A DNA stretch of 9,241 nt, from assembly GCA_965369945.1 (NCBI GenBank), contig CBDUST010000182.1, positions 1-9,241 on the forward strand, in the 5' to 3' direction. The DNA comes from JADFNO01 sp965369945. Lineage in GTDB: Bacteria; Planctomycetota; Phycisphaerae; Phycisphaerales; SM1A02. Shown piece by piece: positions 1 to 6,162 of the stretch. The position numbers and the translations under genes were made by a program. Below the pieces are notes generated by a model. The model ran no database searches. It was not told where the DNA came from and worked only from the letters and a program-made list of their open reading frames with translations. Position 1 is the stretch's first letter, and each line of letters begins with the position of its first letter.

Positions 1-278
1 CCTGATCATCCGCTTCCTTGGCCAGTTCGTAGCCCAGCTTGGCGTCGTCGAATGCGGCTAGGACTTCCTCAAGCGGCTCAGTCTGGGCCTTGAGTTGCTG
101 GTATTGGTTGATGACTTTCTGAGCAGCAGCCTGGTCGTTCCAGAAATCAGCCTCGTTCATCTGCTCCTGGAGCTTGGCGCGCTGGGCGAGCTTGGCGTCG
201 TAGTCAAAGAGAGTCGCGGATTGTTGTGATCCGCGCCTCGAGGTCGTCAATGATGGGTTGGTGAGCGTCGTAGTGCAT
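1..278 (-). CDS. prfB: Peptide chain release factor 2, N-terminal part (programmed +1 frameshift; runs off left edge)
   Basis: RF2 recognises UAA and UGA stop codons on the ribosome and triggers release of the finished peptide. Only the N-terminal helical domain lies in this window. The first frame starts at ATG 276-278 and reads MHYDAHQPIIDDLEARITTI then RDSL before a TGA at 204-206. After skipping one base, reading resumes with GAC at 203-205 and continues open to base 1 (DYDAKLAQ, then QEQMNEADFWND and KLGYELAKEADDQ). The join is complement(207..278) plus complement(1..205). The segments match RF2 proteins, where a short leader ending in LRGYL or similar is followed by DYDAK, FWND and a helix ending in EADDE. 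The GGQ and SPF motifs lie beyond the window. The frame is open upstream of 278, but that extension does not resemble RF2, so the ATG at 278 is preferred even though its Shine-Dalgarno (SD) match is weak. The gene is divergent from the M28 peptidase gene. Identification is confident; use of the frameshift is inferred from the site. Confidence 0.93.
203..209 (-). promoter_or_regulatory. RF2 programmed +1 ribosomal frameshift site (CTTTGAC)
   Basis: On the minus strand the heptamer CTT TGA C sits exactly where RF2 changes frame after codon 24. This is the same slippery heptamer as in E. coli prfB: the peptidyl tRNA-Leu on CUU slips to UUU when RF2 is scarce and termination at UGA is slow, so RF2 autoregulates its own synthesis. 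What is unusual is the sequence just upstream, CGC GAC TCT: it has no AGGGGG-like SD stimulator at the normal 3-base spacing. Confidence 0.9.
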
Positions 279-300
279 GGGGTCTCGGTGTATCCAAGCG

Positions 301-325
301 TCTTGAAGGTTGCGGTCTTGAAGGT
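301..325. repeat. Short direct repeat in the prfB leader
   Basis: The 10-mer TCTTGAAGGT occurs at 301-310 and again at 316-325, and each copy is preceded by GCG or GCGG, giving a 15-base period. It lies 23-47 bases upstream of the prfB start, in the 212-base divergent gap shared with the M28 peptidase gene. A two-site operator or a chance duplication are both possible. I know of no named regulator for it. Confidence 0.4.
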
Positions 326-490
326 GTTTGGGCGGGTATCTTACCCCCCATTCCCTCACAGTCCTTGTCGTGTGGGCCGGACCCTTGCAACATCGAGGTC
401 CGTCCACCATAGTAGTATGCAGCGGGCTCGGTTGGGTCCGATTCGGGCAGCGACTGCCGATCCTCCACCTCATCGTCAAAGAGGCTTGAT

Positions 491-2410
491 ATGTCTAGAA
501 AACGAGTTTGCTGTGCGTTGCTTGCGATCCTTGTGACTCCTGCGGTCGCCTTTGGGCAGGGTGATCGAGACACCGTTGACCGGATCATCGACGAGGGGAA
601 GAACAACTCGCAGGTGTGGGAGCATCTGACCTACCTGAGCGAAGAGATCGGTCCGAGGCTCACCGGCTCCAGCGGGAAGATGCGAGCGAACGTCTGGATG
701 CGCGACAAGTTCAACGAGTACGGCCTGAGCAACGTGCATCTTGACAAGTGGGGCGAAATTGCTGTGCGGTTCGATCGCGGCCCCAGCTCGGCAAATATCG
801 TCGCGCCGGCGCAGCGTGCTATGGAGTTCACCGCCCGATCGTGGTCGGCAGGCACGGACGGCCCGGTGCGCGGCAAGGTGGTCAAAGAGCCGACATCGCT
901 TGGTGATTTGGAAGCAATGCAGGATCAACTTAAAGGCGCATGGGTGCTTGGCAAGCAGCCGGCCCGCCGGCGAAGAGGTAGGCGTGGCGGCGGAGAAGGT
1001 GGTGGAGACGAGGCTGCCCAAGCTGCCCGTGAACTGCGAGAACAACTTGCTGAAGGTCTGCGCGAAGCGGGTATCGCGGGACGACTCTTTGCCTCGCGAT
1101 CGGATTTGGTGAACACGGGCAGTATGCGCGGGTGGCGCGAGATGGATTACAACGATCTTCCGACTGATGTGGAAGTGATCATTCGGCGAATTGATTACGA
1201 TGCAATCAACAGTCGAATCGCCGATGGCGAGGAAGTCGAAGTGGAGATTGATCTTCAGCACAACTTCGCTGAAGGGCCATTCCCGGTTTTCAACACCGTT
1301 GCTGAGATTCGCGGCACCGAGTGGCCTGAGCAAGTGGTCATCATCTCAGGGCACTTAGATAGCTGGGACGGTCCGGGATCACAAGCTACACAAGACAATG
1401 GCACCGGCTCGTGCGTCACACTCGAAGCGGCCCGCATTCTTATGGAAGTTGGCGCCAAGCCCAAGCGCACCATTCGATTCATCCTCTGGGGCGGCGAAGA
1501 GCAAGGTCTGCTTGGCTCACGCAGTTATGTCCAAAGGCTCTCCGATGAAGAGAAGGCCAATATCTCAGCGGTCTTCGTCGATGACGGCGGCACGAATTAT
1601 GAAGGAGGCGTGAGCTGTATTGCCTCGCAAGAGTCGATGCTCGCCGCAGCGATCGCACCGACACAGGCGGCATTTCCTGATCTGCCGATGGAGCTTAATA
1701 TACGCGAGCGGATGTCGCGCTTCGGCGGGTCAGATCACGCATCGTTTGGACGCCGGGGAATCCCCGCCTACTTCTGGATGGAGTCGGGAAGCGGGGGTCG
1801 TGAAGGTAAGAATTATCGCTTCATCCATCATACGCAGCACGACACGATGCGCTATGCTGTGCCTGAATACCTGGTGCAGTCGGCGACGAATGCAGCGGTC
1901 GTGGCATACAACTTGGCGTGCGCCGATACGTTGCTGCCGCGCCAAGTTGAAGAGGAGGAAGAGGTCGTCGCCGAGCAGCCGGCTGAGCAACCCTGGGACA
2001 TTACCACCGGGCCGGTCTCCGGCAAATGGATCGCTGAGACGATCGGTGACGACGGTTCTGATAGGCAGTTCACGCTGATCTTCGAGATGAGCACCGGCGG
2101 CCGAGTGCGCGGCACGGTCGAGTCTCCGATCGTTAGCGGCAAGATATCCAAAGCGTCGTTCGATCCCGCCACCAATAAGCTCCAGTTCCTCTTCGTCTCG
2201 GAGATGGGTGAGATCGCCTACGACGCGACCGTCACCGGCGACGAGATGACCGGAACGTTGGGTATTGAGGATGCCTTTTCGATGGACTTCAGGGCGAAGC
2301 GCGTTGCGGACGATCAGGAGGGCGAGGCCGCGGGCGCTGCCGAGGCTGTTGACTCGGCTGCCTCTGGTGCAGATGCGGCTGGTGACGCCGGTGAAAGCGG
2401 CGAACACTGA
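491..2410 (+). CDS. Secreted M28-family zinc aminopeptidase with extra C-terminal beta-rich domain
   Basis: This is a 639-residue exported metallopeptidase expected to remove N-terminal amino acids from peptides using two zinc ions. Residues 1-22 form a Sec signal peptide with a likely AVA cleavage motif near residue 20. Residues 120-270 resemble a PA-type insert. The M28 core follows: HLD (H288, catalytic D290), QDNGTG (D302, bridging), GGEEQG (catalytic E336, ligand E337), VDDGG (D364), and HHTQHDT, in which H447 is the likely final zinc ligand. All expected metal and catalytic residues are present. Two additions are unusual: an Arg/Gly-rich stretch at about 158-172 inside the PA-like region, and after an acidic linker (486-500) a beta-rich module at about 508-605 followed by an Ala/Glu/Gly tail. 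The start is supported by AGAGG at 480-484, 6 bases before the ATG. It forms a single-gene unit ending at a strong terminator. The substrate is unknown. Confidence 0.93.
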   Translation: MSRKRVCCALLAILVTPAVAFGQGDRDTVDRIIDEGKNNSQVWEHLTYLSEEIGPRLTGSSGKMRANVWMRDKFNEYGLSNVHLDKWGEIAVRFDRGPSSANIVAPAQRAMEFTARSWSAGTDGPVRGKVVKEPTSLGDLEAMQDQLKGAWVLGKQPARRRRGRRGGGEGGGDEAAQAARELREQLAEGLREAGIAGRLFASRSDLVNTGSMRGWREMDYNDLPTDVEVIIRRIDYDAINSRIADGEEVEVEIDLQHNFAEGPFPVFNTVAEIRGTEWPEQVVIISGHLDSWDGPGSQATQDNGTGSCVTLEAARILMEVGAKPKRTIRFILWGGEEQGLLGSRSYVQRLSDEEKANISAVFVDDGGTNYEGGVSCIASQESMLAAAIAPTQAAFPDLPMELNIRERMSRFGGSDHASFGRRGIPAYFWMESGSGGREGKNYRFIHHTQHDTMRYAVPEYLVQSATNAAVVAYNLACADTLLPRQVEEEEEVVAEQPAEQPWDITTGPVSGKWIAETIGDDGSDRQFTLIFEMSTGGRVRGTVESPIVSGKISKASFDPATNKLQFLFVSEMGEIAYDATVTGDEMTGTLGIEDAFSMDFRAKRVADDQEGEAAGAAEAVDSAASGADAAGDAGESGEH

Positions 2411-2461
2411 TCTGAGTATTCTCTAAGATGATTCGACTTCGCAAGGGCGGAGGATGAAAGG

Positions 2462-2498
2462 AAAGCCCATCTCAAACCGAGGTGGGCTTTCAGTTTTT
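2462..2498 (+). terminator. Rho-independent terminator after the M28 peptidase gene
   Basis: A 12-base-pair stem (2462-2473 with 2479-2490, one G-T wobble) closes a 5-base AAACC loop and is followed by CAG and TTTTT at 2494-2498. It lies about 50 bases after the M28 stop codon. On the minus strand the stem is followed only by a broken T-rich run, so it may also stop the converging FMN reductase transcript, but less convincingly. Confidence 0.88.
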
Positions 2499-2504
2499 CA
2501 TCAC

Positions 2505-3083
2505 CTAGCGCAACTTTGCCACGGTCTGGGCGAGCTTGGCGCCGAGATTCATCACTGCTTCTTGCTGCTTGGTGTCGGTGAGTGAACCATCGCCGTTGAA
2601 CGCTGTGGAAGCGTTGGGGATCGACTTTTGATCGGGTAGCACAATTACTTGGATGCTGCTGAGGATCGCGCGCACGTGAACCAGGCCGCGCATGCCGCCA
2701 AGCGCTCCCGGCGATGTGCTCATAAGAATAACAACCTTGCCTTGGAAACACGCCAACGATTCCTCATTGGGTGCGGGTCTTGAGGCCCAGTCGATTACAT
2801 TCTTGAGCGCAGTCGTGATCGAGGAGTTGTACTCGGGGCATCCGATCAGGAAACCCTCGTGGTTCTTCAGCATTTCCTTGAGCTGCGCGGCGCTTTGAGG
2901 CACCCCTTCGGCCGTCTCAAGATCCTCGTTAAACACCGGCAGGGGATAGTCCGCCAAGTCGATCAGCGTCACCTCAGCCCCGGCGCTGCGAGCACCGGTC
3001 GCGGCAACAGCGACCAGCTTTTTGTTGTAGGAGTCCTTTCGCAGACTCCCGGCAAAGGCGAGGATTCTCGGGACCGACCCCAT
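2505..3083 (-). CDS. NADPH-dependent FMN reductase / azoreductase-like flavoprotein
   Basis: This is a 192-residue cytoplasmic flavodoxin-fold protein of the NADPH-dependent FMN reductase family (PF03358 type), which uses NAD(P)H to reduce FMN, quinones, azo dyes or metal ions. The FMN phosphate-binding loop is visible at the N-terminus as FAGSLRKDSYNKKL (residues 10-23). The second flavin loop is CPEYNSSI (82-89), and a third flavin-contacting segment is SPGALGGMRG (124-133). Length is normal for the family. Two ATGs compete: 3083 lies 9 bases after AGGAG (complement of 3093-3097), while 3089 lies only 3 bases after it, so 3083 is preferred; 3089 would add two residues (MP). A longer open reading upstream is rejected as family-unlike. 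It is divergent from the aminotransferase gene across 105 bases and convergent with the M28 gene. The physiological substrate cannot be read from sequence. Confidence 0.9.
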   Translation of the reverse strand: MGSVPRILAFAGSLRKDSYNKKLVAVAATGARSAGAEVTLIDLADYPLPVFNEDLETAEGVPQSAAQLKEMLKNHEGFLIGCPEYNSSITTALKNVIDWASRPAPNEESLACFQGKVVILMSTSPGALGGMRGLVHVRAILSSIQVIVLPDQKSIPNASTAFNGDGSLTDTKQQEAVMNLGAKLAQTVAKLR

Positions 3084-3092
3084 TGGCATATG

Positions 3093-3097
3093 CTCCT
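3093..3097 (-). promoter_or_regulatory. SD deciding the FMN reductase start
   Basis: The minus strand reads AGGAG here, 9 bases before the ATG at 3083 and 3 bases before the ATG at 3089. The spacing favours the downstream ATG. Confidence 0.6.
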
Positions 3098-3188
3098 TGC
3101 GCTGATTCGGCGGGGTTGGATCAAGCGTAGCGTAGACGCGCCGCTGGCAAACTCCACCGAATCCATCCATCCACGGTATTCTTTGGCG

Positions 3189-4427
3189 ATGTCAGTTATG
3201 GAAGTTCCCAATCGATTATCTCAACGAGTCGCCAACCTCAAGTCCTCCGCAACGCTTGCACTGACCGCCAAAGTGAAGGCGCTCAATGCGGCCGGGGCGG
3301 ATGTGATCGGCTTTGCGGCCGGTGAGCCTGATTTCGATACGCCTCAGCACATCAAGCAGGCGGCCATCGACGCGCTCAACGCTGGGCAGACGCATTACAT
3401 GCCCGTACCCGGCGATCCCGCCGCGCGACAAGAAATCGCAGACAAATTGCGAAACGATAACGCGATCAGTTGCAGTGCAGACGACATTGTCATAACCACC
3501 GGCGGCAAGCACGCGCTCTTCCTTGCCATGCAATGTTTGATCGACGCGGGGCAAGGTTCACAGGTCTTGGTGCCGACGCCGGGTTGGCTGAGCTATCGAC
3601 CGATTGCCGAACTGGCCGGCGGCGAAGTGGTCGAGATTCCCGCAACGGTCGAGAGCGATTTCAAGATTACAGCGCAGCAATTGGAAGATGCGCTGACTGA
3701 TCGAGCCGCGGCCATCGTCCTGAACAGTCCGTCAAATCCTTGCGGGACGATGTACAGCGAAGATGAGCTGCGCGAATTGGCGAAGGTCGTCCAGCAGCAT
3801 CCGCAACTGACTGTCGTGAGTGATGAGATCTATGAGAAGCTGATCTTCGGCGGCGTTGATCACTTCTCGATTGGATCAGTCCAAGCGATCGCCGATCGAG
3901 TGATCACGATCAATGGTTTAAGCAAAGCCTACGCGATGACCGGATGGCGAGTTGGATATGCATGCGCCCCCGGAAATGACGGTGTGATGGCGAAAGCGAT
4001 CGCCAGACTGCAAGGACAGATGACCAGCCACATTACGTCCTTCTGCTATGCAGCGATTGTTCAGGCGTTGGCGAATGCTGCGGACGATGTTGAGAAGATG
4101 CGTCAAGAATTTGCTCGTCGGGCGGTGATTCTCTACGACCGGTTGATCGCAATGCCGGGGATTCGATGCCCGAAGCCGACGGGGGCGTTTTACGTTTTTC
4201 CGGATATTAGCGCGACGTTCGGCAAGCGTTCCGGCGGCGGGGCGCTCATCGATTCAGCGATGTCGTTCGCAGAGGCGCTGCTTGATGAAGCGAATGTGGC
4301 GGTGGTGCCGGGCGACGACTTCGGCGGATGCGGCCCAAATCACGTCAGATTGAGCTTCGCCTGTTCCCAAGAGAACATCGAAGAGGGGTGTCGGCGCATT
4401 GGTCAATGGATCGACGCGCTGACGTAG
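3189..4427 (+). CDS. Class I PLP aminotransferase, aspartate/prephenate type (subgroup I-gamma)
   Basis: This is a 412-residue cytoplasmic fold-type I aminotransferase. Likely reactions are aspartate + 2-oxoglutarate to oxaloacetate + glutamate, and possibly transamination of prephenate to arogenate, which some members of this subgroup perform. Features in order: the N-terminal LSQRVANLKSSAT typical of thermostable-type AspATs, AGEPDFDTP (44-52), TTGGKHALF with K107, NSPSNPCGT with N183, SDEIYEKL with D212 and Y215, the PLP-binding lysine K246 in GLSKAYAMTGWRVGY, GAFYVFPDI (332-340), and R387 in VRLSF for the substrate carboxylate. No key residue is missing. ATG 3189 is used; ATG 3198 is an alternative three residues shorter. 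Neither has a clear SD. The frame is open further upstream but overlaps the divergent FMN reductase gene and adds no family sequence. The stop lies 9 bases from the converging basic-tail gene, with no terminator between them. Confidence 0.93.
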   Translation: MSVMEVPNRLSQRVANLKSSATLALTAKVKALNAAGADVIGFAAGEPDFDTPQHIKQAAIDALNAGQTHYMPVPGDPAARQEIADKLRNDNAISCSADDIVITTGGKHALFLAMQCLIDAGQGSQVLVPTPGWLSYRPIAELAGGEVVEIPATVESDFKITAQQLEDALTDRAAAIVLNSPSNPCGTMYSEDELRELAKVVQQHPQLTVVSDEIYEKLIFGGVDHFSIGSVQAIADRVITINGLSKAYAMTGWRVGYACAPGNDGVMAKAIARLQGQMTSHITSFCYAAIVQALANAADDVEKMRQEFARRAVILYDRLIAMPGIRCPKPTGAFYVFPDISATFGKRSGGGALIDSAMSFAEALLDEANVAVVPGDDFGGCGPNHVRLSFACSQENIEEGCRRIGQWIDALT

Positions 4428-4436
4428 AAAAGCGAA

Positions 4437-4985
4437 TTACTTGTTCTTCGCCTTGGGCTTCTTGCGGTTGGATGTGACGTTTGATTGTCGGCGGGCGGGT
4501 ACGGGCGTCCTCTTGATGCGTTGCTTTGCACGGGTCTTATTGTCCTGGAGGCGCGCCGTAGAACGAGCGCGTGCTTCCTTACCGACCTGGCGTGTGCGTT
4601 GGCTGATGCTCTTGGGGCGGCTGCTTGTTCGCTTCGATGGGCGAGTGCGCCGCGGTTTGGAGCGACTTGATCCTGAGCTAGCCAAAGCGCGCTGCTTGAC
4701 TGGTGGGTTGGTGGTCGGTCGTGCGGAACTCAAGGGGCCGAACGGATCCATCTTTATACCATGCGGTGAATGAAGCGCGGAGACCGTTTCGATCGTGGCG
4801 AACAATCGCGTTGCGTCGTTGACGGTTTCGCCAAACAAATCTTGATAGAGTTCACCAGGTGTGACGGAGTCGTAGGTAGTACTGCTTTGCGTCGCACCCG
4901 AAGCCGACTGCGTCGAAAAGACGCTGCGTGCGTATAGCAGCCCTGTCGCGACGCCCACCGCCAGGATCAATCGAAAGATTCGCAT
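4437..4985 (-). CDS. Small membrane-anchored/secreted protein with strongly basic tail (paralogue A, unknown function)
   Basis: I do not recognise a family. The 182-residue product begins MRIFRLILAVGVATGLLY, a short basic N-terminus and hydrophobic segment (about 4-19) that reads as a signal peptide or N-terminal anchor with the rest exported. Residues 38-59 contain YD-x5-ELYQDLF-x5-DAT, and residues 79-85 read MDPFGPL. From about residue 97 the protein is low-complexity and very basic: roughly 31 of the last 86 residues are Lys or Arg, with almost no acidic residues. This suggests binding to a polyanion (nucleic acid, acidic polysaccharide or phospholipid), an inference from charge only. The start at 4985 is chosen because the hydrophobic segment follows directly and a G-rich SD-like run lies at 4987-4999; an upstream ATG at 5036 would translate that run as poly-Gly. 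It is downstream of paralogue B on the same strand, and convergent with the aminotransferase gene. Confidence 0.75.
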   Translation of the reverse strand: MRIFRLILAVGVATGLLYARSVFSTQSASGATQSSTTYDSVTPGELYQDLFGETVNDATRLFATIETVSALHSPHGIKMDPFGPLSSARPTTNPPVKQRALASSGSSRSKPRRTRPSKRTSSRPKSISQRTRQVGKEARARSTARLQDNKTRAKQRIKRTPVPARRQSNVTSNRKKPKAKNK

Positions 4986-5283
4986 GCCCCCACCCCCCTG
5001 AATCGATCGGCGCCGATTGGTGTGATACGAGCCCAATCAGGTTCGCACGACCAGTTAGCGCACGATCACCCCCCGACTTCGGCTGGAGTGGCGGTCGGCT
5101 TGGCGGCAATCGGGGATAGATTCGGCGTCTGTGTAAAGGCCTCGGGGTCGTGCGATCTGGAGACCATCACGCCCAAGCGCCTTCGGTACAGACCAAAACT
5201 GCTTCCCAGCTTAAATCCGAGAATATGGCTTGTCTGGACGGTTCGTCACCGCGACAGTTGTAAGAGCGACAATGCCGTGGCGA
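4986..5283. other. 298-base spacer between the two basic-tail genes, no convincing gene
   Basis: No tRNA, terminator or clear promoter is visible. The minus strand has a 59-codon open stretch at 5069-5245, with an internal ATG at 5165-5167 that would give 33 residues including SHDPEAFTQTPNLSP. It lacks a good SD and resembles nothing I know. The plus strand is also open here, but without a recognisable product. Confidence 0.5.
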
Positions 5284-5901
5284 TCAGTAGTTATTGGAAC
5301 TGGACTGTGAACCGCCTGAGCCGCGCGAGGCGTTGTTGCGCAGGCGTTCACGGACGTTCGATTGGCGCACGACTCGCGGCTGTCGGCGGCTCTGCACTCT
5401 GCGTAGCTGTTGACGACGCAATTCCTCGCGATTATGGCGAATGATACTCTTGAAACGCAGGCGATTGAAGCTTGCCAGCCTCGTGCGCGCCAGTTCGACG
5501 ATCGTCTGGGTGCCTCCGCGACGCTGGGTTGTGCCCGATGGAGACGATGCGTTGGAGGATTTGGCGGATCGTGTATTGCTGGTCACCGCACGACGCGTTT
5601 GCTGGGTTTGATTGGTGGCTCGAGCCTGGGCCAGCTTGCGTTGCAGCGGGGAGTCCGGATCGATGGCGGTCGAGAAGACCGGCTGAGCGGAGAGATCGCG
5701 CTGTAGACGCGGCGCGTTATCACCCGTTGCATCGACCGCGGGTGAGGGGAAATAGTCCGCGTAGACTTCAACCGTGCTGCGGTCGTCGAACGGCAAGTCT
5801 GGTGAGCCGGTGTTATCGGGCCCTACCTGCTGCGGAAGGAATGCGATTCCCATCAATGCGATGGGGAGCGTTGAGGCGAGCATGGTCAATTGAGGCGTCA
5901 T
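5284..5901 (-). CDS. Small membrane-anchored/secreted protein with basic tail (paralogue B, unknown function)
   Basis: This is a 205-residue protein of unrecognised family. Residues 1-22 (MTPQLTMLASTLPIALMGIA, then FL) form a hydrophobic signal or anchor segment. Residues 38-59 contain FD-x5-EVYADYF-x5-DAT, and residues 80-86 read IDPDSPL. After residue 87 the chain is rich in Gln, Arg, Ser, Thr and Asn. A predicted helical Arg-rich stretch at about 133-188 (VELARTRLASFNRLRF and following) leads to a Ser/Gly/Asn tail. The motifs line up with paralogue A at the same residue numbers, which argues for common ancestry. The start at 5901 is well supported: GAGGAG (complement of 5909-5914) lies 7 bases upstream, and an ATG at 5916 overlaps that site and is less likely. 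The gene is upstream of paralogue A on the same strand, so co-transcription is possible. Exported location is inferred from the N-terminus. Confidence 0.75.
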   Translation of the reverse strand: MTPQLTMLASTLPIALMGIAFLPQQVGPDNTGSPDLPFDDRSTVEVYADYFPSPAVDATGDNAPRLQRDLSAQPVFSTAIDPDSPLQRKLAQARATNQTQQTRRAVTSNTRSAKSSNASSPSGTTQRRGGTQTIVELARTRLASFNRLRFKSIIRHNREELRRQQLRRVQSRRQPRVVRQSNVRERLRNNASRGSGGSQSSSNNY

Positions 5902-5908
5902 AGGTCCG

Positions 5909-5914
5909 CTCCTC
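5909..5914 (-). promoter_or_regulatory. SD deciding the paralogue B start
   Basis: The minus strand reads GAGGAG, 7 bases before the ATG at 5901. It overlaps the neighbourhood of the alternative ATG at 5916, which therefore cannot use it. Confidence 0.65.
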
Positions 5915-6111
5915 ATATCTTCAGTTGTTGCCTCTCGTGTTATCTCAAGTGTGCCCTAGACCGGCGTCGAAGCAAGTCATCAATCATCTACGCCTTCCGG
6001 TGGCAATGAATCGTAGTCGTGGGCAGCCCCGGCAATCAGGGTCGCAACGCGTCAAGCAGTACCAATTGTGCGGGTTATGAGGATAATGCGGTTACGGGCA
6101 GGCCGTTATAG

Positions 6112-6131
6112 CCGCGGATGAAAATCCGCGG
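6112..6131 (+). repeat. GNRA-capped palindrome in the leader of the zinc-ribbon gene
   Basis: CCGCGGAT (6112-6119) and ATCCGCGG (6124-6131) form a perfect 8-base-pair stem closed by a GAAA tetraloop, 31 bases upstream of the ATG. No T-tract follows, so it is not a standard terminator. TAGCCGC (6109-6115) can also pair with GCGGCTA (6144-6150), which would compete with this hairpin. It could be a leader RNA structure or a dispersed repetitive palindrome; the sequence alone cannot decide. Confidence 0.55.
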
Positions 6132-6162
6132 GTAGTCTAGTTGGCGGCTACCATTGCTGGAT

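Noticed and set aside
204..206. TGA in prfB as selenocysteine or as a disabling mutation
   Set aside because: The CTTTGAC context and the precise continuation of RF2 sequence in the +1 frame fit the known programmed frameshift much better.
378..402. Hairpin CGGACC/GGTCCG as a terminator or operator between prfB and the M28 gene
   Set aside because: The 6-base-pair stem has a 13-base loop and no T-tract, which is expected often enough by chance in GC-rich DNA.
279..479. Upstream extension of prfB beyond ATG 278
   Set aside because: The added residues have no RF2 character, and the family normally starts within about 25 residues of the frameshift site.
476..1333. Long open frame on the minus strand opposite the M28 peptidase
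   Set aside because: It lies entirely antisense to a gene with complete catalytic motifs, and its translation shows no recognisable domain; high-GC codon bias opens this frame.
1730..2407. 225-codon open frame on the minus strand opposite the M28 C-terminus
   Set aside because: It is a shadow of the peptidase coding frame with no family features, and its implied start and stop have no supporting signals.
2859..3188. N-terminal extension of the aminotransferase
   Set aside because: It would overlap the start and a third of the divergent FMN reductase gene, and related enzymes begin at the LSQRV segment just after ATG 3189.
5022..5444. 140-codon plus-strand open frame across the spacer and the end of paralogue B
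   Set aside because: It has no recognisable domain and no SD, and half of it is antisense to paralogue B, whose motifs and SD are better supported.
6082..6087. GATAAT as the -10 of the zinc-ribbon gene
   Set aside because: No -35 lies at an acceptable distance (the nearest candidate, TTGTGC, is only 10 bases away) and there is no extended -10 motif.
6101..6152. tRNA or small structured RNA gene at the palindrome
   Set aside because: Only one strong hairpin and a competing pairing are visible; there is no cloverleaf, T-loop consensus or CCA end.
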